Assembly: GCF_026339955.1 (NCBI RefSeq)
Contig: NZ_JAPEPW010000001.1
Location: 5,389,001-5,453,000, forward strand
Direction of reading: 5' to 3'
Length of the DNA: 64,000 nt
DNA from: Streptomyces sp. NBC_01549
GTDB lineage: Bacteria > Actinomycetota > Actinomycetes > Streptomycetales > Streptomycetaceae
Numbering within the stretch: the first letter of the stretch is position 1; each line of letters starts with the position of its first letter. This document shows, one piece after another, positions 8,615 through 15,774 of the stretch. The notes below the pieces were generated by a model. The model was given only the letters and a program-made list of their open reading frames with translations. It searched no databases and was not told where the DNA came from. The translations under genes and the position numbers were made by a program.

Positions 8615-9226
8615 GTGCCTACCAAGAAGAAGCCCCAGGTGACCGCCACCCCCGAGCGGCGCCGCGAACTCCTCGACACCGCCGCGGAGGTCTTCGCCGA
8701 GCAGGGCTACAACGCCACCACCGTACGCAAGATCGCGGACGAGGCCGGGATGCTCGCGGGCAGCCTCTACTACCACTTCGACTCCAAGGAATCGATGCTG
8801 GAGGAGATCCTGCGGACCTTCCTCGACGAGCTCTGGCACGGCTACGACGCCGTCCTGGACGCCGAACTCGACCCGCGCCGCACGCTGGAGGCCCTGGTCA
8901 CCGAGTCCTTCCGGGAGATCGACCGGCACCGCGCCGCCGTCGCCATCTACCAGAAGGAGTCCCGGCATCTGGCCGCCCAGCAGCGCTTCGCCTTCCTCGC
9001 CGAGTCGCAGCGCAACTTCGAGAAGGCGTGGCTGAGCACGCTGGAGCGCGGCGTCGCCGCCGAGGTCTTCCGGGCCGACCTCGACATCCGGCTCACCTAC
9101 CGCTTCGTGCGCGACACCGTGTGGGTCGCCGCGTCCTGGTACCGGCCCGGCGGACAGCACAGCCCCGAGGAGATCGCCCGGCAGTACCTGTCGATGGTGC
9201 TGGACGGCATCTCCGTACGCGAATAG
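8615..9226 (+). CDS. kstR2: TetR family repressor KstR2
   Basis: 203 residues from GTG 8615; no strong ribosome site is visible. The N-terminal TetR helix-turn-helix is clear (AAEVFAEQGYNATTVRKIADEAG followed by GSLYYHF at about residues 20-60). The ligand-binding half carries the KstR2 hallmarks AVAIYQKESRHLA, YRFVRDTVWV and WYRPGG near the C-terminus, matching Rv3557c as I recall it. KstR2 represses the genes for degradation of the two last steroid rings and is released by the CoA thioester of HIP. The gene sits between ipdF and fadA6, as in mycobacteria. Predicted targets are the palindromes at 7757 and 13996. Confidence 0.9.
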   Translation: MPTKKKPQVTATPERRRELLDTAAEVFAEQGYNATTVRKIADEAGMLAGSLYYHFDSKESMLEEILRTFLDELWHGYDAVLDAELDPRRTLEALVTESFREIDRHRAAVAIYQKESRHLAAQQRFAFLAESQRNFEKAWLSTLERGVAAEVFRADLDIRLTYRFVRDTVWVAASWYRPGGQHSPEEIARQYLSMVLDGISVRE

Positions 9227-9265
9227 CCCATCTCTGCGACAGCCCATGTCTGTGAGGGAGTTGTC

Positions 9266-10423
9266 ATGGCCGAGGCCTACATCGTCGAAGCGGTCCGTAC
9301 GCCCGTCGGGCGGCGCGGGGGAGGCCTGAGCGGTGTCCACCCGGCCGACCTCGGCGCGCATGTCCTCAAGGCGCTCGTCGAGCGGTCCGGAGTGGACCCG
9401 GCCGCCGTGGAGGACGTCGTCTTCGGCTGTCTGGACACCGTGGGGCCGCAGGCCGGGGACATCGCCCGCACCTGCTGGCTGGCGGCCGGACTCCCCGAGG
9501 AGGTGCCGGGCGTCACCGTCGACCGACAGTGCGGCTCCTCCCAGCAGGCCGTGCACTTCGCCGCCCAGGCCGTCCTGTCCGGCACCCAGGACCTGGTGGT
9601 CGCGGGCGGCGTGCAGAACATGAGCCAGATCCCCATCGCCTTCGCCTCCCGCCAGGCGGCCGAACCCCTCGGTCTCACCGAAGGCCCCTTCGCCGGCAGC
9701 GAGGGCTGGCGGGCCCGCTACGCCGACCGGCCCGTCAACCAGTTCTTCGGCGCCGAGATGATCGCCGCCAAGTGGGGCATCAGCCGCCGCGACCAGGAGG
9801 AGTTCGCCCTCCGCTCGCACCGGCGGGCGATCCGCGCCGTCGACGAGGGCCGCTTCGCCCGCGAGACCGTGGCCTACGGCGAGGTCACCGTCGACGAGGG
9901 CCCGCGCCGGGACACCTCACTGGAGAAGATGGCGGGCCTGAAGCCGGTCGTCGAGGGCGGCACCATCACCGCCGCCTGCTCCTCCCAGGTCTCCGACGGC
10001 GCCGCCGCGATGCTGCTCGTCTCCGAGCGGGCGGTACGGGAGCACGGGCTGACCCCGCGCGCCCGCGTCCACCACCTCTCCGTACGCGGCGAGGACCCCA
10101 TCCGCATGCTGTCCGCACCCATCCCGGCCACCGCGTACGCCCTGAAGAAGACCGGCATGTCCCTCGACGCCATCGACCTCGTCGAGATCAACGAGGCCTT
10201 CGCCCCGGTCGTCCTCGCCTGGCTCAAGGAGACCGGCGCCGACCCGGAGAAGGCCAACGTGAACGGCGGCGCCATCGCGCTGGGCCATCCGTTGGGGGCG
10301 ACGGGCGTGAAGCTGATGACGACGCTCCTTCACGAACTGGAGCGAACCGGCGGCCGGTTCGGCCTCCAGACGATGTGCGAGGGCGGCGGCCAGGCGAACG
10401 TGACGATCATCGAACGGCTCTGA
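9266..10423 (+). CDS. fadA6: Steroid 3-ketoacyl-CoA thiolase FadA6
   Basis: 385 residues. ATG 9266 follows GAGGGAG. A complete thiolase: the nucleophilic Cys in VDRQCGSSQQAVHFAAQA (about residue 90), GGVQNMSQIP, the covering-loop region, the His in EINEAFAP, NGGAIALGHPLGATG, and the second active Cys in QTMCEGGGQANVTIIERL at the C-terminus. The sequence tracks Rv3556c (FadA6) along its length in my recollection. In the C/D-ring pathway FadA6 cleaves the ring-opened CoA intermediate by thiolysis. It ends 23 bp before the convergent ipdC stop; a MITE-like element occupies this junction. Confidence 0.88.
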   Translation: MAEAYIVEAVRTPVGRRGGGLSGVHPADLGAHVLKALVERSGVDPAAVEDVVFGCLDTVGPQAGDIARTCWLAAGLPEEVPGVTVDRQCGSSQQAVHFAAQAVLSGTQDLVVAGGVQNMSQIPIAFASRQAAEPLGLTEGPFAGSEGWRARYADRPVNQFFGAEMIAAKWGISRRDQEEFALRSHRRAIRAVDEGRFARETVAYGEVTVDEGPRRDTSLEKMAGLKPVVEGGTITAACSSQVSDGAAAMLLVSERAVREHGLTPRARVHHLSVRGEDPIRMLSAPIPATAYALKKTGMSLDAIDLVEINEAFAPVVLAWLKETGADPEKANVNGGAIALGHPLGATGVKLMTTLLHELERTGGRFGLQTMCEGGGQANVTIIERL

Positions 10424-10428
10424 GGCCC

Positions 10429-10533
10429 AGGGCCTGTCCGGCGGATCAAGTCGGAGGGAAGCGACCGTCTCTCTTAAGCACAGGCGGGCGTGCCAAGCCC
10501 CGCGTCTCCGGCATGATCGGCCGGACAGGCCCT
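10429..10533. mobile_element. MITE-like element overlapping the 3' end of ipdC
   Basis: About 105 bp bounded by 20-bp inverted repeats, AGGGCCTGTCCGGCGGATCA at 10429-10448 and its complement with one mismatch at 10514-10533. It contains no gene. The spacer is too long for a simple terminator hairpin. The GGCCTGTCC ends look like terminal repeats I have seen dispersed in Streptomyces, but the parent insertion sequence cannot be named from this window. Most of the element is read as the C-terminal tail and stop codon of ipdC. No clear target-site duplication is visible. Confidence 0.6.
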
Positions 10534-11567
10534 AGCGCGCCGAGGGTCTCGTCCGCCTGTGCCATCACCCGCTCCACCAGCTCCGCGCACGAGGGCAGGT
10601 CGTCGATCACCCCGGCGACCTGCCCCGACGACATGACCCCCAGGTCCGTACGCCCGTCCACCATCGACGACTTGAGGAGCATCGGTGTGTTCGCGGCGAG
10701 CAGCACCTGGCTCCAGGTCAGATCCTTGCCGTGCTTCATGGCGAGGCCGTCGCGGACCATCCGCGACCAGGACAGTCCGGAGATCCGCCGGAAGCCCGCC
10801 GCCCGGCGGACGGCCCGCGCGAGAGCCCTCGTACGGCCGGACTTCTCCAAGGAGTCGACGAAGTCCGTACGCAGCATGCGATGGGGGAGGCCGTCCACGG
10901 CCGTGGTGACCGTGACGTCCCTGACCGTCGCCGCCAGGTACTTCGCCTTCACCGCGGCCGGGACCGTCGAGTCCGAGGTGAGCAGGAAGCGGGTGCCCAT
11001 CGCGATGCCCGCCGCCCCGTACGCCAGTGCCGCGACCAGCCCCCGCCCGTCGTGGAAGCCGCCCGCCGCCACCACCGGGATGTCCACCGCGTCCACCACC
11101 TGCGGCAGCAGCACCGTCGTCGCGACGTCACCGGTGTGACCGCCGCCCTCGCCGCCCTGCACGATCACCGCGTCCGCGCCCCAGGCGGCCACCTTCTCGG
11201 CGTGCCGGCGTGCCCCGATGGACGGGACGACGACCACGCCCGCCTCCTTCAGCTCGGCGATCAGCTCACGGGAGGGCGCGAGGGCGAAGGACGCGACGCG
11301 TACCCCCTCGTCGACGATGATCCGCACCCGCTCGCCCGCGTCCCCGGCGTCGGCGCGCAGATTCACCCCGAACGGCGCGTCCGTACGGGACTTGACCTCG
11401 CGTATGGCGTCCCTCAGGTGGTCGAGCGTCATCGTTGCGGAGGCCAGGACGCCCAACGCGCCCGCGTTCGCCGTGGCGGACACCAGGCGGGGTCCGGCCA
11501 CCCACCCCATACCGGTCTGCACGATGGGGTGACGGACCCCGAGGAGGCGGGTGAGCGCGGTCTCCAT
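10446..11567 (-). CDS. ipdC: Nitronate monooxygenase-family flavoenzyme IpdC
   Basis: 373 residues. ATG 11567 shares one base with the ipdB stop. TIM-barrel FMN enzyme of the nitropropane dioxygenase type: an N-terminal PIVQTGMGWVAGPRL strand-loop, VQGGEGGGHTG phosphate-binding loop near residue 140, then PVVAAGGFHDGRGL and GAAGIAMGTRFLLT. In mycobacteria IpdC (Rv3553) introduces the ring-C double bond giving HIEC-CoA, the EchA20 substrate. It is the last gene of the echA20-ipdA-ipdB-ipdC operon. Oddity: roughly the final 28 residues, after ADETLGALG, are encoded by the MITE-like element, so the native C-terminus seems to have been replaced by a basic tail. Whether this affects activity is unknown. 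Confidence 0.85.
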   Translation of the reverse strand: METALTRLLGVRHPIVQTGMGWVAGPRLVSATANAGALGVLASATMTLDHLRDAIREVKSRTDAPFGVNLRADAGDAGERVRIIVDEGVRVASFALAPSRELIAELKEAGVVVVPSIGARRHAEKVAAWGADAVIVQGGEGGGHTGDVATTVLLPQVVDAVDIPVVAAGGFHDGRGLVAALAYGAAGIAMGTRFLLTSDSTVPAAVKAKYLAATVRDVTVTTAVDGLPHRMLRTDFVDSLEKSGRTRALARAVRRAAGFRRISGLSWSRMVRDGLAMKHGKDLTWSQVLLAANTPMLLKSSMVDGRTDLGVMSSGQVAGVIDDLPSCAELVERVMAQADETLGALGPVRPIMPETRGLARPPVLKRDGRFPPT

Positions 11568-12337
11568 CAGCTCCTGACCTCCCGGTCCCGGGCGCCGCCC
11601 GGATCGATGACCTCGCGGATCAGTCTCAGTTCCCGCGGCGTCGGTTCGCGGGTGAGGGGCACCTCGTCGGGGACCGACAGCCGGAATCCCGTGGCCTCCC
11701 GCACCTGTTCCACGGTGGCGCCCGGGTGCAGCGAGGCGAGACGCATCGAGTGGTCGGGGGTGGCGAAGTCGAAGACGCCGAGGTCGCTCACCACACGCGG
11801 GACGCGGTGGAAGCGGGTGGCGCTCGGGCCCGCGGCGGCGGCACGGTCGTACCCCACCCCGCACACCATGTCGACCCGCTCGACGAAGACGCGCGGGGAG
11901 TGCCTCGGGACCCAGTAACTGGTCGGGTTGTTCAGGGTGTTGACCGGTGCGCCGCGCACCCCGAGGAGCTGGCGCGTGGGCCTGGACCAGTCGCCGATGC
12001 AGGAGATGTTCTGGTTTCCGAAGCGGTCGAGCTGGCTCGCGCCCATCATCACGTGCCGGCGCCCACCGGTCACCATGGTGAGGTGCTGACGGTAGGGCAG
12101 CCAGCCCTCCGGGGTGCCGTCGAGGCCGACGAGCATCGCCTCGCCGTCGGTCAACAGCAGGTCGGGGGAGAAGGTGCGCTTGGCGAGACGGGCGCCGATG
12201 GAGGGGATCGGGCCCATGGGGCTGGCGAGCACCTCGCCGTTGTCCCGCCAGGCCTCGGCGCAGGCGATCACGCAGTACTCGGCCCGGGTGACCGGGGGTG
12301 CGGGGGCGCCGGGGGTGGGCGTGGACGCGGGGCTCAT
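11567..12337 (-). CDS. ipdB: COCHEA-CoA hydrolase beta subunit IpdB
   Basis: 256 residues; ATG 12337 overlaps the ipdA stop (ATGA). It has the class I CoA-transferase beta fold (TRAEYCVIACAEAWRDNGEVLASPMG, GASQLDRFGNQNISCIGD, RVVSDLGVFDF, LHPGATVEQVREATGF). The pairing with IpdA and the cluster identify it as IpdB (Rv3552-like). IpdAB does not transfer CoA but hydrolyses the remaining carbon ring of COCHEA-CoA by a retro-Claisen-type reaction. The N-terminal ~15 residues are Pro/Ala-rich and probably disordered. Coupled on both sides to ipdA and ipdC. Confidence 0.88.
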   Translation of the reverse strand: MSPASTPTPGAPAPPVTRAEYCVIACAEAWRDNGEVLASPMGPIPSIGARLAKRTFSPDLLLTDGEAMLVGLDGTPEGWLPYRQHLTMVTGGRRHVMMGASQLDRFGNQNISCIGDWSRPTRQLLGVRGAPVNTLNNPTSYWVPRHSPRVFVERVDMVCGVGYDRAAAAGPSATRFHRVPRVVSDLGVFDFATPDHSMRLASLHPGATVEQVREATGFRLSVPDEVPLTREPTPRELRLIREVIDPGGARDREVRS

Positions 12338-13197
12338 CGCTGCTCCTCGTGCCAGGCCCGTACGGCGGACTGGTAGGTCTGTTCGTCGCCGGAGAGGAAG
12401 CGCGCGGCGAACTCGGCGTACGGCGTGGTGGCGTACAGCTTCTGGAAGGGCTCGTCGCGCCCGTGGTCGGGGGCGCAGGACGTGAAGTGCGCGCCGTTCG
12501 GTGTCTCGACGACGCCCGTCACGCTCGACCGCTTGAGCAGCAGGGTCTGCGGGGCGGCCTCCTTGGTGAGCTCCGCCGTGTCGACCACGCGCTCGCACGA
12601 GACGTACGCGGCGTCGGCGGCCTCGCAGAACAGGTCGTCGAAGTACGGGTCCGGGCCCAGATACTGCCCGTTGCCCAGGCGGTCGGCGCGGTTCATGTGG
12701 ACCAGGGCCGCGTCCAGGCGCAGGGCGGGCATGGCGACGAGCTCCTCCCGGACCCCCGAGGAGGCATCGGCGTACGGCGAAGTGACCGTGCGCAGCGTGG
12801 GGTTGACCCGCATCACGTCCGAGCCGAGCCCGGCCCGGACAGGGAGGAAGGGCAGACGGTTCGCGGCGGCGTGCAGGCCCCACATGAACATCGCCTCGTC
12901 GACCTCCATCAGCTCGAACGCCCCGCGCTCGCGCGCCGCCCGGTAGTGCGGCTCGAGCGGGATCGAGTCGAGGGTGGTGAAGGCGGTGACGAGCCGGCGG
13001 ATCCGGCCCGCGGCGGCGAGCAGGCCGACGTCCGGGCCGCCGTACGAGACCACGGTGAGATCGGTGATCCCGGTGCGCAGCAGTGCTCTCACCAAGGCCA
13101 TCGGCTTGCGGCGCGAGCCCCAGCCGCCGATGCCCAGGATCATCCCGCTGCGCAGACGGGAGACCACCTCGTCGGTGGTCATGGTCTTGTCGCTCAC
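12334..13197 (-). CDS. ipdA: COCHEA-CoA hydrolase alpha subunit IpdA
   Basis: 287 residues. GTG 13197 overlaps the echA20 stop (GTGA). Class I CoA-transferase alpha fold: MTTDEVVSRLRSGMILGIGGWGSRRKPMALVRALLR at the start, then VSYGGPDVGLL, FMWGLHAAANRLPFLPVRAG, and ADRLGNGQYLGPDPYFDDLF, all close to Rv3551 (IpdA) as I recall. Together with IpdB it opens the last steroid ring. Length fits the subunit (about 290). A generic glutaconate or 3-oxoadipate CoA-transferase label would miss the pathway; neighbours and the conserved GWGSRRKP segment argue for IpdA. Confidence 0.9.
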   Translation of the reverse strand: MSDKTMTTDEVVSRLRSGMILGIGGWGSRRKPMALVRALLRTGITDLTVVSYGGPDVGLLAAAGRIRRLVTAFTTLDSIPLEPHYRAARERGAFELMEVDEAMFMWGLHAAANRLPFLPVRAGLGSDVMRVNPTLRTVTSPYADASSGVREELVAMPALRLDAALVHMNRADRLGNGQYLGPDPYFDDLFCEAADAAYVSCERVVDTAELTKEAAPQTLLLKRSSVTGVVETPNGAHFTSCAPDHGRDEPFQKLYATTPYAEFAARFLSGDEQTYQSAVRAWHEEQR

Positions 13198-13958
13198 GTG
13201 CCGACCCCCTCCTTTCCGAAGGTGTCGCGGACGCGGTCGGCGACCCCGCTGAGGTTCGCCTCGAAGGTGAAGCCCTGCTCGAAGCGGTAGCTGCGGCGCA
13301 CGTCGACGGGGTCGATGCCGTTGAGCGCGGCCTTCGCGAGCCGGATCAGCTCGCCGTCCTTGGCGGCGATCTCACGCGCCAGCTCCAGCGCGGCGCCCGG
13401 GAGTTCCACGCGCGGCACGACCCGCCACACCGAGCCGTGCGCGTGCAGCTCGGCGGCGGTCGCGGTGCGCGAGGTGTAGTACAGCGCGCGCATCAGGTGG
13501 CCCGGGACGAGCCGGGCCAGATGCGTGGCCGCGCCGAGGGCGCCGCGGTCCAGCTCGGGCAGGCCGAAGATGGCGTCCTCGCTCGCCACGGTCGCGTCCG
13601 CGTTCCCCACCAGCCCGATTCCGCCGCCCAGGCAGAAGCCGTGCACCGCCGCGACGACGGGGACCTCGCACTCGTAGACCGCGGCGAAGGCCTCGAAACA
13701 GCCGCGGTTGGCTCCTATCAGCGCGCGATGGCCTCCGCTCTCCCTGGTCTCGCGCTGCATCTCCTTGATGTCCACGCCCGCGTTGAAACCGCGCCCCGCG
13801 GCCGTCAGCACGACGCACCGGACGCCGGGGTCGCGGCCCGCCGCACGGAGGGCGTCGGCCAGGTCGAACCAGCCGCGCACCGGCAGCGCGTTCACCGGCG
13901 GGAAGTCGACCGTGACGACGGAAATCCCCTTTTCCGGGGACGAGGTGGAGACACCCAT
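13194..13958 (-). CDS. echA20: Enoyl-CoA hydratase-family ring-D hydrolase EchA20
   Basis: 254 residues from ATG 13958. Crotonase fold with the first oxyanion region GRGFNAGVDIKEMQRE (about residues 53-68) and the second GFCLGGGIGLVGNAD (about 112-126), followed by FGLPELDRGALGAATHLARLVPGHLMRALYYT. It matches mycobacterial EchA20 (Rv3550), which hydrolyses ring D of HIEC-CoA to give COCHEA-CoA. First gene of a tightly overlapping four-gene operon (echA20-ipdA-ipdB-ipdC). A KstR2-type palindrome lies 38 bp upstream in the divergent gap with the SDR gene at 14058. Confidence 0.9.
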   Translation of the reverse strand: MGVSTSSPEKGISVVTVDFPPVNALPVRGWFDLADALRAAGRDPGVRCVVLTAAGRGFNAGVDIKEMQRETRESGGHRALIGANRGCFEAFAAVYECEVPVVAAVHGFCLGGGIGLVGNADATVASEDAIFGLPELDRGALGAATHLARLVPGHLMRALYYTSRTATAAELHAHGSVWRVVPRVELPGAALELAREIAAKDGELIRLAKAALNGIDPVDVRRSYRFEQGFTFEANLSGVADRVRDTFGKEGVGT

Positions 13959-13995
13959 GGACGCATCAGCTACCTTTCCACCTCAGGACCATTCC

Positions 13996-14009
13996 ACCAA
14001 ACGTTTGTT
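13996..14009. promoter_or_regulatory. Predicted KstR2 operator 2
   Basis: ACCAAACGTTTGTT sits in the 99-bp divergent gap between echA20 and the SDR gene at 14058. Its complement AACAAACGTTTGGT differs from operator 1 (7757-7770) at only two bases, and both are flanked on one side by TTAGG. No third copy was seen in the window. It presumably controls both divergent operons. Binding is inferred. Confidence 0.7.
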
Positions 14010-14057
14010 AGGCGCACTCTCGAAGCTAGCAGTGAACGCATCCGGGCGGGAGGCCCT

Positions 14058-14825
14058 GTGGACAACCTGGATCTCGGGGGCAGGACCGTCGTCGTCACGG
14101 GGGGCACCCGTGGAGTGGGGGCCGGGATCGCGCGGGCGTTCGTCGAGGCGGGCGCGGACGTGGTGGTCTGTGCCCGCAGACCCCCCGAGGTACCGCTGGA
14201 CGGCACGGAGTTCGTGCCCGTGGACCTCCGCGACCCGGCCGCCGTGCACGCCTTCTTCGCCGCGCTGCCCCGGCTCGACGTGCTGGTGAACAACGCGGGC
14301 GGCGCGCCCTACCGTCCACTGACGGAGGCGGACGCCGAGCGCCATGCGCGCGTGATCGAGCTGAACCTCATCGTGCCGCTGACCGCCTCCCTCGCCGCGT
14401 ACGAGCACCTCAGACGGGCCCGGGGATCGATCGTGATGATCGGCAGCGTGAGCGGGGCGCGGCCCTCGCCCGGGTCGGCGGCGTACGGGGCGGCCAAGGC
14501 GGGCCTCGCGAACCTGGCCCGTTCGATGGCCGTCGAGTGGGCTCCTGACGTCCGGGTCAACACCCTCGTCGTCGGGATGGTCCGCACCGAACTCTCCCAT
14601 CTGCACTACGGAGGCGAGGACGGCATCGCCGCCGTCTCCCGCACCGTCCCGCTGGGCCGCCTCGCCGACCCGTCCGACATCGGCGAGGCCGCGGTCTTCC
14701 TCGCCTCGGACGCGGCGAGGTACATCAGCGGGGCCTCGCTGCTCGTCCACGGCGGCGGCGAGCGGCCCGCCTTCCTGGACGCGGCGACCGCCAACAAGCC
14801 CGGCACGTCCGACCAGGGGGACTGA
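14058..14825 (+). CDS. Short-chain dehydrogenase, Rv3549c-like
   Basis: 255 residues; GTG 14058 preceded by GGGCGGGAGG. SDR fold with TGGTRGVGAGIA cofactor loop near residue 15, NNAGG near 80, catalytic Ser in IGSVSG and YGAAKAG. In mycobacteria an SDR at this place (Rv3549c) belongs to the KstR2 regulon; its precise step in side-chain or ring-C/D oxidation is not settled. Only one base separates its stop from the next SDR start, so the two are co-transcribed and probably coupled. Assignment beyond SDR is by position and operator. Confidence 0.8.
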   Translation: MDNLDLGGRTVVVTGGTRGVGAGIARAFVEAGADVVVCARRPPEVPLDGTEFVPVDLRDPAAVHAFFAALPRLDVLVNNAGGAPYRPLTEADAERHARVIELNLIVPLTASLAAYEHLRRARGSIVMIGSVSGARPSPGSAAYGAAKAGLANLARSMAVEWAPDVRVNTLVVGMVRTELSHLHYGGEDGIAAVSRTVPLGRLADPSDIGEAAVFLASDAARYISGASLLVHGGGERPAFLDAATANKPGTSDQGD

Positions 14826-14826
14826 G

Positions 14827-15744
14827 ATGAGTGGACCGCTGCTGTGCGAGGGGCGGGTCGTGATCGTCACGGGCGCCGGGCGCGGGCTCGGCCGCGCGCA
14901 CGCGCTCGCGTACGCCGCCGAGGGCGCGCGGGTCGTGGTGAACGACCTCGGGGTGGGTCTCGACGGCACACCCGGCCCGGACAGCCCGGCCGTGCGGGTC
15001 GTCGAGGAGATCCGGGCGGCGGGGGGACAAGCGGTCGCCCACGGAGGTGACGTCGCCACCACCGAGGGCGCCGCCTCCCTCGTACGCACCGCCCTGGAGG
15101 CGTACGGACGCCTGGACACGCTGGTCAACAACGCGGGGTTCCTGCGCGACCGGATGCTCGTCAACCTCGACGAGGACGACTGGGACGCCGTGCTGCGCGT
15201 CCACCTCAAGGGCCACTTCCTGCCACTGAAACACGCGGCGGCGCACTGGCGGGCGGAGGCGAAGGACGGCCGCACACCCCGGGCCCGGGTCGTCAACACC
15301 AGCAGCGGGGCAGGTCTGTTGGGTTCGCTCGGACAGGGCAACTACAGCGCGGCCAAGGCCGGGATCATCGGGCTGACCCTGGTCGCCGCGGCCGAACTGG
15401 GCCGCTACGGCGTCCAGGTCAACGCGATCGCCCCCGCGGCCCGCACCCGGATGACCGAACGCACCTTCGCGGACACCATGGCGGCCCCGGGCGCCGACTC
15501 CTTCGACGCGATGGCCCCCGAGAACGTCTCCCCCCTGGTCGTCTGGCTCGGCGCGAGCGCGAGCACCGGTGTCACCGGCCGCGTCTTCGAGACCGAGGGC
15601 GGCCGGATCACCGTCATGGAGGGCTGGCGTCCGGGCCCCACCGCGGACAAGGGCGCCCGCTGGACTCCGTCCGAGGCCGGTGACACGGCACTGAAGCTCC
15701 TGGCGGAGGCGGAGGTTCCGGGGGCGGTGTACGGGGCGGGGTAG
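14827..15744 (+). CDS. Short-chain dehydrogenase, Rv3548c-like
   Basis: 305 residues, start ATG one base after the preceding stop. Longer SDR with TGAGRGLGRAHALAYAAEGARVVV at the start, VNDLGVGLDG insertion, NNAGFLRDRM, catalytic Ser (NTSSGAGL) and Tyr/Lys (NYSAAKAG), and a C-terminal extension of about 50 residues. The VNDLGVGLDG and FLRDRML segments are typical of SDRs of the MFE-2/Rv3548c type that act on 3-hydroxyacyl-CoA thioesters. It closes the rightward arm of the predicted KstR2 regulon; the next gene is convergent, 30 bp away. Confidence 0.82.
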   Translation: MSGPLLCEGRVVIVTGAGRGLGRAHALAYAAEGARVVVNDLGVGLDGTPGPDSPAVRVVEEIRAAGGQAVAHGGDVATTEGAASLVRTALEAYGRLDTLVNNAGFLRDRMLVNLDEDDWDAVLRVHLKGHFLPLKHAAAHWRAEAKDGRTPRARVVNTSSGAGLLGSLGQGNYSAAKAGIIGLTLVAAAELGRYGVQVNAIAPAARTRMTERTFADTMAAPGADSFDAMAPENVSPLVVWLGASASTGVTGRVFETEGGRITVMEGWRPGPTADKGARWTPSEAGDTALKLLAEAEVPGAVYGAG

Positions 15745-15774
15745 GCGGCGCCTCTCGCCCTGAGGGTGCGTGGC

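Noticed and set aside
11567..13197. Generic 3-oxoacid or glutaconate CoA-transferase for the subunit pair
   Set aside because: Cluster context, KstR2 boxes and IpdA/IpdB-like segments point to the ring-opening hydrolase IpdAB instead.
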